Shown here: piece by piece, positions 38,521 through 47,670 of the stretch | How positions within the stretch are numbered: position 1 is the stretch's first letter | Layout of the letters: each line of letters opens with the position of its first letter | Source: Martelella alba | GTDB taxonomy: Bacteria > Pseudomonadota > Gammaproteobacteria > Enterobacterales > Enterobacteriaceae | Direction: 5' to 3' | Assembly (NCBI RefSeq): GCF_005217455.1 | Contig: NZ_SZPQ01000019.1 | Coordinates: 62,001 to 126,000, forward strand | DNA length: 64,000 bases | Notes under the pieces: model-generated | Databases searched by the model: none | Told to the model about the DNA's origin: nothing | Seen by the model: the letters and a program-made list of their open reading frames with translations, nothing else | Position numbers and translations under genes: made by a program

Positions 38521-39549
38521 ATGACGGATTTATTGAGTGTTGCCCGACTGGCCGGCGTATCGCGCGCCACCGCCGCCCGAACCTTTTCGGACCCGGATAA
38601 GGTTCGGGAGGCCACCCGCCAAAAGGTCTATGCCGCCTCAAAAACCCTGGGGTTTAGACCGAACTATGTGGCGCGCCAGTTGCGGACCCAGTCCACCCGA
38701 ATCCTCGGCGTGATGATACCCACACTGGCCAATCCGGTATTCAGCGAACAGTTGCAGGGGATGGAGAACACTGCGCGCCTGCACGGCTATTCGCTGATGG
38801 TGGCCACCACCGATTACGATCCGGCGCGTGAATCCGTGGTATTGGAACAGATGCTCCGCCATCGGGTGGACGGTCTGGTGCTTACCGTGGCCGACGCCCG
38901 GCACAGCCAATGCCTGACGTTACTGGAGCGGGAAAGCCTGCCCGTGGTGTTAGTGCATAATCCCGCCGCTGATTGCCGATTCGCTACCGTCAGCGTCGAC
39001 AATCAACGGGCAATGTACCAGGCGACACGCCATCTATTATCCCTCGGCCATATCCGCATCGGTATGGCGGCCGGGCCAGTGCGGCAATCCGATCGCGCCC
39101 GCCTGCGATACCTGGGCTATCGCCAGGCCATGGAAGAACAAAACGTCGTCCCGCTGCCGTTGATTGAGATGGCGCACCACACGCGTGTGGAAGTCGATAT
39201 GCTCCGGCCCTGGCTATCGGGGGCGCAGGCACTGACCGCCCTGCTGTGTTCCAACGACATGCTGGCGCTTAGCGCCATCGGCAGTTTACAACGCATCGGT
39301 TATCGCATACCGGAGCAGTTGTCCATTGTCGGGTTCGACGGCATCTCGCTCGGCGAAATGGTGTATCCGTCGCTTTGCTCGGTGGTCCAGCCGCGCCGCA
39401 TGCTGGGCGAAGCAGCCATAGAAAACCTGATGGCGCTGTTGGCCGGCGGGAATGCCGCGTCGCGAATTCTTGATTTCACCCTTCGCCATGGCGAAAGTAT
39501 CGCCGCGGCCCCTCTCAACCATCGTACCACCATTGGGGAAACGTCATGA
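38521..39549 (+). CDS. LacI-family transcriptional regulator
   Basis: A 342-residue LacI/GalR regulator. Helix-turn-helix is SVARLAGVSRATAARTFSDPDKVREATRQKV, and the hinge is near LGFRPNYVARQLRTQST. It is followed by a periplasmic-binding-protein-like effector domain (ILGVMIPTLANPVFSEQLQGME, SIVGFDGISLGEM). ATG at 38521 is preferred over GTG at 38515, because that GTG lies within the AAGGAG ribosome-binding site. It is the first gene of the ABC/phosphodiesterase operon and its stop overlaps the next start (ATGA), so regulator and transport genes are translationally linked. Confidence 0.9.
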   Translation: MTDLLSVARLAGVSRATAARTFSDPDKVREATRQKVYAASKTLGFRPNYVARQLRTQSTRILGVMIPTLANPVFSEQLQGMENTARLHGYSLMVATTDYDPARESVVLEQMLRHRVDGLVLTVADARHSQCLTLLERESLPVVLVHNPAADCRFATVSVDNQRAMYQATRHLLSLGHIRIGMAAGPVRQSDRARLRYLGYRQAMEEQNVVPLPLIEMAHHTRVEVDMLRPWLSGAQALTALLCSNDMLALSAIGSLQRIGYRIPEQLSIVGFDGISLGEMVYPSLCSVVQPRRMLGEAAIENLMALLAGGNAASRILDFTLRHGESIAAAPLNHRTTIGETS

Positions 39550-40550
39550 AAACCTCCGTTCTTGCATCACTTTGCCTGGCCGGCGCCATGGTGCTGTCCG
39601 CGCAAGCCCGGGCGGCTACCGCCATCTGCTATAACTGTCCGCCGGAATGGGCCGATTGGGCGGCTCAGCTTGCCGCCATCAAGCGGGATACCGGCATCGT
39701 CGTGCCGCCGGACAACAAAAACTCCGGCCAGGCGTTGGCCCAACTGGTGGCCGAACGCGCCAATCCGGTGGCGGATGTGGTTTATCTCGGCGTGACCTTT
39801 GGCATCCAGGCGGCGAAAACCGGCGTGCTGGCGTCTTACCGCCCGGCGGGCTGGAACGCTATCCCCGCGGACATGAAGGATCCCGACGGTAAATGGGTGG
39901 CGATACACTCCGGCACCATCGGCTTTATGGTTAACGTCGATGCGCTGAACGGCGCTCCGGTCCCTCAGTCCTGGGATGATCTTCTCAAACCGGAATATAA
40001 AGGCATGGTGGGGTATCTCGACCCGGCCAGCGCTTTTGTCGGCTATGCCGCCGCCGTGGCGGTCAACCTGGCGAAAGGCGGTACATTGAATAACTTCACG
40101 CCGGGCATCGATTATTTCAAAAAACTGATCAAAAACGAACCAATCGTCCCGAAACAAACATCTTATGCCCGCGTGCTGTCCGGCGAAATCCCTATTCTGC
40201 TCGATTATGATTTCGACGCTTACCGCGCCCGCTACAAAGATCACGCGCATGTCGTCTTTGTAATTCCCAAAGAAGGCAGTATCCAGGTTCCCTATGTCAT
40301 CAGCCTGGTGAAGAACGCGCCGCATGCCGAAGAAGGCAAAAAGGTGATTGATTATGTGCTCTCGGACCGCGGCCAGGCCATCTGGGCCAACGCTTGGCTG
40401 CGCCCGGTGCGACAAAGCGCCATGTCCGCCGCCGCCAAGGCGCAGTTTCTGCCGGACAGCGACTATGCCCGCGCCCGCACGGTGAATTATCAGCAAATGG
40501 CGGAGGCGCAAAAAGGCTTTGCGGCACGCTATATGAGTGAGGTGAAGTGA
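39546..40550 (+). CDS. ABC importer periplasmic binding protein
   Basis: A 334-residue extracellular solute-binding protein with a Sec signal (LASLCLAGAMVLSAQARA). It belongs to the class that also contains iron(III), thiamine and 2-aminoethylphosphonate binders (PhnS-like). Typical segments are GTIGFMVNVDALNGAPVPQSWDDLLKPEYKGMVGYLDP and VPYVISLVKNAPHAEEGKKVIDYVLSDRGQ. Cys residues near the mature N-terminus (ICYNCPP) are unusual. Given the phosphodiesterase in the same operon, the ligand may be a phosphodiester or organophosphate, an inference only. Confidence 0.85.
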   Translation: MKTSVLASLCLAGAMVLSAQARAATAICYNCPPEWADWAAQLAAIKRDTGIVVPPDNKNSGQALAQLVAERANPVADVVYLGVTFGIQAAKTGVLASYRPAGWNAIPADMKDPDGKWVAIHSGTIGFMVNVDALNGAPVPQSWDDLLKPEYKGMVGYLDPASAFVGYAAAVAVNLAKGGTLNNFTPGIDYFKKLIKNEPIVPKQTSYARVLSGEIPILLDYDFDAYRARYKDHAHVVFVIPKEGSIQVPYVISLVKNAPHAEEGKKVIDYVLSDRGQAIWANAWLRPVRQSAMSAAAKAQFLPDSDYARARTVNYQQMAEAQKGFAARYMSEVK

Positions 40551-41434
40551 TGCCGTTTTCCCGGCAAATCGCCGCGCCGGGGTTCGGCAATCCGGTCCGG
40601 CGCCGGCGCCGATTCCGCCTGCCGCGCGCCGCCGGGTTCGCCCTGGCGCCGGCGCTCGCGGTATTCTGCGCCTTCTGGCTGATACCCTTTGCTTATCTGG
40701 TGGCGCTGGGTACCACGCTGGACAATAGCTCGCGGCAAAACGCCTACTGGATTGTATTGACGCACCCGCGATACCTGCAAAGTCTGGTTGCCACCCTGCT
40801 GCTTTCCATCGCCGTGGCGCTGGCGACAGTGGCGATCGCCACGATAGTGGCGTTTTTTCTCGCCCGTCGGCGCTTCCCAGGCAAGGGATTGTTGTTGGCG
40901 CTTCTCACCTTTCCCCTGGCGTTGCCGGGGGTAGTGGTCGGTTTTCTGATTATCATGCTTGGCGGACGGCAAGGCCTGTTCGCCCATTTGGGCATGGCAT
41001 TGACCAATGAACGCTGGACTTTCGCCTACAGCATGACGGGCCTGTTTCTCGGGTATCTTTATTTCTCTCTCCCCCGTGTCATCATGACGCTAACCGCCGC
41101 TTGCGGCAAACTGGATCGCAACCTGGAAGAGGCCGCGCGTTCGCTGGGCGCCGGCAGTTGGCGAATTGCGGCGGACGTGATTTTACCGGGGCTGGCGCCG
41201 GCGCTGTTCTCCAGCGCCGCATTGTGCTTCGCGACCTGCATGGGCGCCTTCGGCACCGCGTTCACCCTCGGTACCGATCTCAACGTGTTGCCGCTGACGA
41301 TCTATGGAGAATTTACCAATTATGCCAATTTCGCCACCTCGGCGGCGTTGTCGGTACTGCTGGGCCTGGTGACCTGGGCGGCATTGCTGCTGGCGCGCCG
41401 TTTCACCACGGTGACCGCGGAGGCCGCCCTATGA
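40547..41434 (+). CDS. ABC importer permease 1
   Basis: A 295-residue inner-membrane permease with about six helices (FALAPALAVFCAFWLIPFAYLVAL at the N-terminus). The EAA loop for ATPase contact is LEEAARSLGAGSWRIAADVILPGLAP. It overlaps the binding-protein gene and the next permease by ATGA junctions. The N-terminus is unusually arginine-rich (NPVRRRRRFRLPRA). Confidence 0.88.
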   Translation: MMPFSRQIAAPGFGNPVRRRRRFRLPRAAGFALAPALAVFCAFWLIPFAYLVALGTTLDNSSRQNAYWIVLTHPRYLQSLVATLLLSIAVALATVAIATIVAFFLARRRFPGKGLLLALLTFPLALPGVVVGFLIIMLGGRQGLFAHLGMALTNERWTFAYSMTGLFLGYLYFSLPRVIMTLTAACGKLDRNLEEAARSLGAGSWRIAADVILPGLAPALFSSAALCFATCMGAFGTAFTLGTDLNVLPLTIYGEFTNYANFATSAALSVLLGLVTWAALLLARRFTTVTAEAAL

Positions 41435-42237
41435 ACCGGCCGCTGCTATGGCTGCAATGCACCGTAACCTTGCTGGTCTGCCTGTTCCTGATCGTACCGG
41501 TGGGCATGTCGGTGATGGCGGGTTTTACCGAAAACTATTTTATCGGGCTTAGAAGCGGGCTGACCTTGCGCTGGATAGGGGAAGTCTGGGGGATGTATGC
41601 GCCGACGTTTTGGTTGTCGTTGATCATCGCCCTGGCCTGCCTTATGTGTACCGTGGCGCTGGGCGTCCCCGCCGCCTGGGGGCTGTCGCAAAGTTCAACG
41701 CGGTTCGCCGCCGTCATCGAAGAGTGCCTGATGCTGCCTGTGGCGGTGCCGGGGCTGGCCACGGCGCTGGGACTGTTGCTGGTTTATGGCGGATTTTCCG
41801 TTTTACGACAAAGCTGGACGTTTATTTTAATAGGCCATGTCTTGTTCACACTGCCGTTTATGGTACGTCCGGTACTGGCCGTGATGAAAGCGGTGGATAT
41901 GCGCCAGATGGAGGAAGCCGCCGCCAGTCTTGGCGCGGGGGCCTTGCGCCGTTTTCTGACGGTGGTGGTGCCCAATTGTCTGTCCGGGGTCATCGCCGGG
42001 GCCTTTATGGTGGTGACGCTGTCGGTGGGCGAATTCAATATTACCTGGATGCTGCATACCCCGTTGACCAAGACCCTGCCCGTGGGCCTGGCCGACAGCT
42101 ATGCCTCTTTGCGGCTGGAGATCGGCTCCGCCTACACGACGCTGTTTTTGATCATGCTGATCCCGTTGTTGGCGGGGTTGCATTTTCTCGGCCGTCCCGC
42201 CGCGCAGGCGGCGAAACATCAAGGAAAAGCGATATGA
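41431..42237 (+). CDS. ABC importer permease 2
   Basis: A 268-residue partner permease. The ATG at 41431 (MNRPLLWLQCTVTLLVCLFLIV) overlaps the previous stop codon; a longer frame from 41101 is an artefact of overlap with permease 1. The EAA loop is MEEAAASLGAGALRRFLTVVVPNCLSG. The stop overlaps the ATPase start at 42234. Confidence 0.88.
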   Translation: MNRPLLWLQCTVTLLVCLFLIVPVGMSVMAGFTENYFIGLRSGLTLRWIGEVWGMYAPTFWLSLIIALACLMCTVALGVPAAWGLSQSSTRFAAVIEECLMLPVAVPGLATALGLLLVYGGFSVLRQSWTFILIGHVLFTLPFMVRPVLAVMKAVDMRQMEEAAASLGAGALRRFLTVVVPNCLSGVIAGAFMVVTLSVGEFNITWMLHTPLTKTLPVGLADSYASLRLEIGSAYTTLFLIMLIPLLAGLHFLGRPAAQAAKHQGKAI

Positions 42238-43217
42238 CACAACCTGTCGGGATCCGCCTGCGCCGCTGCGCGCGTACATTTGATCGCGACCATGTGGCGC
42301 TCCGCCCGCTGGACCTGGATATCCGCCCTGGGGAGAATCTGGTGCTGCTTGGCCCGTCCGGCTGCGGTAAAACCACGACCCTGAGAATCATCAGCGGACT
42401 GGAGCGCAGCGATCCGGGAGGAAAGATATGGTTTGACGAACGAGATGTTTCCGCGCTGCCCATTGAGAAACGCAACGTCGGCATGGTATTTCAGAGCTAT
42501 GCGCTCTTTCCCAACCTGGATGTGATGGGCAATGTGGCCTATGGATTGCGTATCCAACGCCTCCCGGCAGCGGAAATCCGCGCCCGGGCGGCGGAAATGC
42601 TGGCGATGGTGGATTTAGGCGACTTCGCCGATAGACAAGTGCAGGCATTGTCCGGCGGGCAGAAACAACGGGTGGCACTAGCCCGGGCGCTGGCGGCACG
42701 GCCACGGGTGCTGTTGTTCGATGAACCGCTGGCGGCGCTGGACGCCAAATTGCGCGAGAAACTGCGCGAGGATATCGGCACGCTGCTTGGCCGGCTGGGA
42801 ATCACATCGATTTATGTGACCCACGATCAACAAGAAGCCATGGCGCTGGGTGATCGGATCGCCGTGATGCGGCACGGGTGTATTGAGCAGATAGGTACGC
42901 CGCGCGACATTTATCAGCGCCCCGCCACGACCTTCGTCGCGGATTTCGTTGGTGCGATTAACCGCCTGTCATTGCCTACCGGCGCCTATTATTGCCGCCC
43001 GGAAAACCTCCGCCTGGGGGACAACGACGGCGCGCTGATAAGCGGCAATGTCCTGCACAGCACCTTTCTCGGCCAGACTCAGCGGGTACAGGTCAACACC
43101 GGCCAGGAGCGCCCGATACTGGTGGACTGCCCCGCGCGAGAGTGCTGGTCGCCGGGTCAGCGGGTGGGGCTGCACGCCGCCGTCACGGATTTGTTTCGTA
43201 TCGATCCTTTTTCTTGA
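42234..43217 (+). CDS. ABC importer ATP-binding protein
   Basis: A 327-residue ATPase. Walker A is GPSGCGKTTT near residues 39-48, the Q-loop is VFQSYALFPNLDVMGNVAYGL, the signature is LSGGQKQRVALARAL, Walker B is VLLFDEPLAALD, and the switch histidine is in YVTHDQQEAM. A C-terminal TOBE-like regulatory domain follows (about 245-327). It is of the PotA/FbpC type, used for spermidine, iron or aminoethylphosphonate uptake systems. The ATG overlaps permease 2; the very long frame opening at 41610 is rejected. Confidence 0.9.
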   Translation: MTQPVGIRLRRCARTFDRDHVALRPLDLDIRPGENLVLLGPSGCGKTTTLRIISGLERSDPGGKIWFDERDVSALPIEKRNVGMVFQSYALFPNLDVMGNVAYGLRIQRLPAAEIRARAAEMLAMVDLGDFADRQVQALSGGQKQRVALARALAARPRVLLFDEPLAALDAKLREKLREDIGTLLGRLGITSIYVTHDQQEAMALGDRIAVMRHGCIEQIGTPRDIYQRPATTFVADFVGAINRLSLPTGAYYCRPENLRLGDNDGALISGNVLHSTFLGQTQRVQVNTGQERPILVDCPARECWSPGQRVGLHAAVTDLFRIDPFS

Positions 43218-43228
43218 GGAGTCCGTAG

Positions 43229-44059
43229 TTGAAAAAAAGTTTTGTTTTGGTCCAGATAAGCGACCTGCACATCAAGGCCGGCGGCCGGCTGTCATACCGC
43301 AAAGTGGATACCCTTGGCGCGCTGAAAAACGGCGTGGCCCAAATCAACGCACTGACGCCGCTTGCCGACGCGGTGGTCGTTACCGGCGATTTGACCGATT
43401 TCGGTCGCCCGGAAGAATATGCCGAAGCGCGCCGGGCGCTAGACCGCCTGTCCGCCCCCTGGTTCGCCATTCCCGGCAATCACGATGATCGCGCGGCGTT
43501 TCGTCAGGCCTTTGCCGATAAAGACTGGCTGCCTTGCCAGGGAGCGTTTCTCCACTGGACGACGGACCGGTTCCCACTGCGATTGATAGGTCTGGACTCC
43601 ACCGTCCCCGGACAACCCTGGGGAGCGTTGTGCGCCGAGCGGCTGGAATGGTTAGAGCGGCAATTGGCCGCCTTGCCGGCAAAACCCACCGTGGTGATGC
43701 TGCACCATCATCCGTTTTATAGCGGAATCGGCCATATGGATCGGCAGAATCTGCGCGATACCCGACCACTTCAGCATTTGCTGGCCGGCGCGCCGCAGGT
43801 CGAGCTGCTGCTTTGCGGCCATGTACATCGCTTCATGGTCACGCGGCTGGGAAGCACCCCGGTGTGCAGCGCGCCGGGCCTTGCGCATCAAGTGGCGCCG
43901 GATTTTTCGCCGGACGGCCCGGCCAACTTCGTACTGGAGCCGCCCGGATTGCTGCTGCACCGTTGGCGTCAGGACCAGGGCATCGTCACGCACTATTGTC
44001 CTATCGGCCGGTTCGATGGCCCCTGGCCGTTTTACGACGAACACGGGCTTATCGATTAA
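43229..44059 (+). CDS. GpdQ-like class III metallophosphodiesterase
   Basis: A 276-residue calcineurin-like phosphoesterase with no signal peptide, so cytosolic. All metal-binding motifs are present: Asp12/His14 in QISDLHIK, Asp54 in VVTGDLTDFG, Asn84/His85 in IPGNHDDR, the histidine in MLHHHPFYSG and the pair in LCGHVHRFM. The closest known type is GpdQ/cyclic-nucleotide class III phosphodiesterase, active on glycerophosphodiesters and other small diesters. The start is TTG at 43229, 8 bases after a GAGGAG site. As the last gene of the LacI-ABC operon it probably hydrolyses the imported compound. Confidence 0.85.
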   Translation: MKKSFVLVQISDLHIKAGGRLSYRKVDTLGALKNGVAQINALTPLADAVVVTGDLTDFGRPEEYAEARRALDRLSAPWFAIPGNHDDRAAFRQAFADKDWLPCQGAFLHWTTDRFPLRLIGLDSTVPGQPWGALCAERLEWLERQLAALPAKPTVVMLHHHPFYSGIGHMDRQNLRDTRPLQHLLAGAPQVELLLCGHVHRFMVTRLGSTPVCSAPGLAHQVAPDFSPDGPANFVLEPPGLLLHRWRQDQGIVTHYCPIGRFDGPWPFYDEHGLID

Positions 44060-44161
44060 TAGCAACCGCAAAGGCCGCCTGACGAAGACTGCCTTCGGGT
44101 AGGCAAACGGGTATACTGGCGATTCACAAAAGAAAAAAACGGATGAGTCGCTGATTAGCCT

Positions 44162-44917
44162 ATGAAATCGATTACAACGCCTGTCCCTGCCCTTGATAAA
44201 GTCGTGCGCATCTGCGATTACCTCTCGCAGACCCAGGGCGCGACCTTTACCCAGATTTATCAGAACGTCGGTATCGCCAAGAGCAGCGCGTCATCGCTAT
44301 TGAATGGCATGCTGGCGCATGGCCTGCTGCGCCAGGATAAAGACAAATTTTATCTTGGACTGCGCCTGTACGAATTGGGCAACAAAGCCGCCGAACAATA
44401 TGATATCAAAAAAATCGCCCTGCCCATTTTAGAGGAAATCAGGGATTCCACCGGGTTGACCTGCCATCTCGGAGTGCTGGAGGGCGCGGCGCCCATTTAT
44501 CTGCTTAAAGTGGAAAGCCCCCAGGCCATCATTATCCGCAGTTGGGAAGGCAAACGCCTGTCGCTGCACAGTTCTGGCCTTGGCAAGGTATTGATAGCCT
44601 GGCTTGCGCCAGAGGAGCTTGATGCGCTGCTGCCCTCCAGCCAGCCGTTGGCCCGTTATACCCCGGCCACCATCACCGATATCGGCCAGTTGAAAAACGA
44701 GCTGGCGCAGATTCGCGCCAGAGGCTGGGGTTATGATAATGAAGAGGACAGTCCCGGCGTGCGTTGCATTGCCGTGCCGGTTTGCAATTCGCGGGGAAAC
44801 GTGGTGGCGGCGCTGAGCGTATCCGGCGTCACGTTCCAGATGCCGGACGATAAACGGGAATCGCTGGCGCAGTTAATGATAGACGCGGGACACAAGCTCT
44901 CCGCCCGGTTGCGCTGA
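44162..44917 (+). CDS. IclR-family regulator
   Basis: A 251-residue regulator. The N-terminal winged helix-turn-helix is FTQIYQNVGIAKSSASSLLNGMLAHGLL (about residues 32-60). The effector domain ends GWGYDNEEDSPGVRCIAVPVCNSRGNVVAALSVSG, the typical KdgR/IclR ligand-pocket block. It is convergent with the sugar-acid operon that ends at 44977, and regulators of sugar-acid pathways are often of this family, so control of that operon is likely. Confidence 0.9.
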   Translation: MKSITTPVPALDKVVRICDYLSQTQGATFTQIYQNVGIAKSSASSLLNGMLAHGLLRQDKDKFYLGLRLYELGNKAAEQYDIKKIALPILEEIRDSTGLTCHLGVLEGAAPIYLLKVESPQAIIIRSWEGKRLSLHSSGLGKVLIAWLAPEELDALLPSSQPLARYTPATITDIGQLKNELAQIRARGWGYDNEEDSPGVRCIAVPVCNSRGNVVAALSVSGVTFQMPDDKRESLAQLMIDAGHKLSARLR

Positions 44918-44976
44918 AGCCGTGTCATACCGGCAAACGGCCCGCCGGCCAATGGGCGCGCCAACCGCGCCGCCGC

Positions 44977-45894
44977 TTAAACCGTCAGACGCAAACCGGC
45001 CCGCTTAAGCACGGTGATAAGCCCGGCCGTTTTTTCTTCATCGGCCGGCAGCGCCGGGGTCAGTACCTGGGTGGAGATATCCAGCCCGCACAACCGGATG
45101 GCTTGCTTGACGATGCCGAAAAAGGGCGTATCCAGGCTATAGACAGTGGAGAGCGACGCCAGTTTGCGTTGCAACGCGAACAGGGTGGCGTAATCCTTGT
45201 CCCGCCAGGCGTGATAAATTCCGCAGGTGATTTCCGGCGCGAAATTCGCCGTGGCGGGGATGCCGCCGTTGCCGCCCAGGATCAGATTGTCCAGCATATA
45301 CTCGTCGTATCCGGAAAAGATAACATAGTCAGGACGCAACGGCCGGATTTCATTGATGATTTCCCGTATGTGGCTGATGTTGTCCACGGTATCTTTGATA
45401 CCGATGATACCGGGGACATCGGCGGCCAGCCGTTTAAGCACGGCAATAGTGATATCCTGGCCGGTCAGAGCCGGGAAATTATAGATAATGATCGGCGTGC
45501 GCACATTCTCGGCGATTTGGCGGAAATGCCGGTAGATTGACTGGTCCGTTAAACGCGCATAATACGGATTCAACGTCAAAACGGCATCCACCCCAAGGCT
45601 GTCGGCGTGCTTGCCGAACTCAATCGCTTCCGTCGTGGCGCTACTGCTGATGCCAAGCAGCACCGGCACCCGCCGGGCGACATGACGGACGCAGAACTCG
45701 GCAACGGCGAACCGCTGTTCTTTGGTCATATGGCAAAATTCGCCGCCACTGCCCAGAAACAACAACCCGTTGACGCCCTTGCCGATAAGATCATCAATCA
45801 GGGCCGCCATACCCGCTTTGTCCAATTGTCCCTGTTCATCAACCACGGTCGGTACCGGTGGGAAGACGCCGCTAAACTGTGCTAAGTTCGACAT
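44977..45894 (-). CDS. DapA-family aldolase (2-keto-3-deoxy sugar-acid type)
   Basis: A 305-residue class I aldolase/lyase of the dihydrodipicolinate-synthase family. The Schiff-base lysine is in GIIGIKDTVDNI, the family tyrosine is in IIIYNFPALTG, and the phosphate/carboxylate-binding start is LFLGSGGEFCHMT. Together with a dehydratase and an organic-acid transporter it most likely splits a 2-keto-3-deoxy sugar acid (YagE/YjhH-like) rather than making lysine. It is the last gene of the operon, 60 bp after the dehydratase, with its own AAAGGA ribosome-binding site. Confidence 0.87.
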   Translation of the reverse strand: MSNLAQFSGVFPPVPTVVDEQGQLDKAGMAALIDDLIGKGVNGLLFLGSGGEFCHMTKEQRFAVAEFCVRHVARRVPVLLGISSSATTEAIEFGKHADSLGVDAVLTLNPYYARLTDQSIYRHFRQIAENVRTPIIIYNFPALTGQDITIAVLKRLAADVPGIIGIKDTVDNISHIREIINEIRPLRPDYVIFSGYDEYMLDNLILGGNGGIPATANFAPEITCGIYHAWRDKDYATLFALQRKLASLSTVYSLDTPFFGIVKQAIRLCGLDISTQVLTPALPADEEKTAGLITVLKRAGLRLTV

Positions 45895-45954
45895 TTTTTT
45901 TCCTTTCGAAGAGATGGACCGGGCGCCTCTGGTGCGCGACGCCCGGTGGGTTTG

Positions 45955-47670
45955 TTACTCGGTATAGGCGCCGGCCATCAGGGATGCGGCGTGCAAGGTA
46001 AATTGTCTGAATACCCCGCGCCGATCGGAGTAATCCGGCCTCACCCACTGCTCCCGCCGGAAGGCCAGCTCGCGGGTAATGTCTTCCGGCGACCGGCGCT
46101 GGCCGTCGATGCCTATCATATTCAGCGCACGACCGGCGACATCCATCTCGATAAGATCATTGTCCCGTACCAGGGCGATAGGTCCTCCGTCCGCCGCCTC
46201 GGGAGACACATGCCCCACGCAAGGTCCGCTGGTGGCGCCGGAAAAACGGCCATCGGTAATAAGCGCCACTTTGCCGTCCAGCCGGCGATCATAAACGATG
46301 GCGTCGGTGGTCATCAGCATTTCCGGCGCGCCGGAGCCCTTGGGTCCCTCATAGCGGATGAACAGCACATCGCCGGGTTCGATGTGGTTGTGAATAATGG
46401 CCTGCTGCGCATCCTCCTCGGAATTGAACACCCGGGCGGGGCCGACATGATGGTGCATATCGGGATGGCAGGCCGCATATTTGATCACCGCGCCATCTGG
46501 CGCGATATTGCCTTTCAGTACGGCGATAGATCCGGTTTTCGTCGCGTTTTCCGGTTTACGGATGACTTCTTCGGGCGCAACGCGGTAGTTACTCAAATAG
46601 CCGTGGTTACGGGTGAAAAAGCCGGACTGCTGTAGCATTTCCAGGTTATCGCCCAGGGTACGGCCGGTGACCGTCATGACATCCAAATCAAGCTGGTCGC
46701 GCAAAAGCCACTGCACCATGGGCACGCCGCCGGCAAACCAAAACATCTCGGTCACATATTGGCCGCTCGGCTGGATATTGGTCAGGTAGGGAATCTGGCT
46801 GTTAATGTTATCGAATAGCGCCGGTTTCAACTCCCATCCCAGTTCATGCACTATGGCCGGTAAATGGATCATCGCATTGGTGCTGCCGCCGATGGCCGCA
46901 TGTACCTTAATGGCGTTTTCAAATGCGGCGGGCGTTAAAATTTTGCGACTGGTGATATTCTTTTCCGCCAGATACATGGCCTGATGGCCGGCGGCGCGGG
47001 CCACGCGGCGAATTTCCGCCAGTGTCGACGGGATGATGGCGCTACCGGGCAACGCCAATCCCAATGCCTCGGACAGGCATTGCATGGTACTGGCGGTACC
47101 CATGAACTGGCAGGCCCCCGCCGTCGGGCAGCCGCACTGTTGCATGGCTTCCACCTGCTGAACGCCAATTTCTCCTTTCTTCAGTTTGGCCGTCAAACCG
47201 CCCAAATCGGAGGTACCCATATTGGGCGCCGGGCGCATCGCCCCCCCTGGGATGTGTACCAGGGGCAGATCCAAACGGGCGGCGGCAATCAGATGCGCCG
47301 GCACGGATTTATCGCAACTGGAAATCAGCACGCCGGCGTCGTAAGGCACCACCGACGCATGAATTTCCACCATATTGGCGATGGCCTCGCGCGAGGCGAG
47401 GATGTAATTCATGCCGTCATGGCCCTGCCCCCAGCCGTCACAGATATCGGTAACATGATGACGAACCGCCCGGCCGCCGCTTTCATGCACCCCCAGCACC
47501 GCCTCATCGCCTAAGGCGTTGAGATGGAAACTTCCCGGATAGCTTTCGCCATAGCAATCGTCCACCAGGACCTGGGGCTTATTGATATCTTCCTTGCTGT
47601 AGTTCATTCCCATCCGCAGGGCGTCGAGTTGCGACCACAGATCACGGGCGTTATGACATTTCTGGTTCAT
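45955..47670 (-). CDS. IlvD/Edd-family sugar-acid dehydratase
   Basis: A 571-residue iron-sulfur dehydratase that should turn an aldonic acid into its 2-keto-3-deoxy form. Cluster and active-site segments are DDCYGESYPGSFHLN, ISSCDKSVPAHLIAA and QCGCPTAGACQFMGTAST, then GGSTNAMIHLPAI and ITDGRFSGATSGPCVGHVSPEAADGGPIAL. The length and context fit a D-xylonate/L-arabinonate/galactonate-type enzyme rather than IlvD of branched-chain synthesis. The exact substrate cannot be fixed by reading. The start ATG overlaps the transporter stop (ATGA on the minus strand). Confidence 0.9.
   Translation of the reverse strand: MNQKCHNARDLWSQLDALRMGMNYSKEDINKPQVLVDDCYGESYPGSFHLNALGDEAVLGVHESGGRAVRHHVTDICDGWGQGHDGMNYILASREAIANMVEIHASVVPYDAGVLISSCDKSVPAHLIAAARLDLPLVHIPGGAMRPAPNMGTSDLGGLTAKLKKGEIGVQQVEAMQQCGCPTAGACQFMGTASTMQCLSEALGLALPGSAIIPSTLAEIRRVARAAGHQAMYLAEKNITSRKILTPAAFENAIKVHAAIGGSTNAMIHLPAIVHELGWELKPALFDNINSQIPYLTNIQPSGQYVTEMFWFAGGVPMVQWLLRDQLDLDVMTVTGRTLGDNLEMLQQSGFFTRNHGYLSNYRVAPEEVIRKPENATKTGSIAVLKGNIAPDGAVIKYAACHPDMHHHVGPARVFNSEEDAQQAIIHNHIEPGDVLFIRYEGPKGSGAPEMLMTTDAIVYDRRLDGKVALITDGRFSGATSGPCVGHVSPEAADGGPIALVRDNDLIEMDVAGRALNMIGIDGQRRSPEDITRELAFRREQWVRPDYSDRRGVFRQFTLHAASLMAGAYTE

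Noticed and set aside
41610-42233. N-terminal extension giving a 535-residue ABC protein
   Set aside because: The first 208 codons overlap permease 2 in another frame and are not protein-like; the ATPase starts at 42234 with an ATGA overlap.
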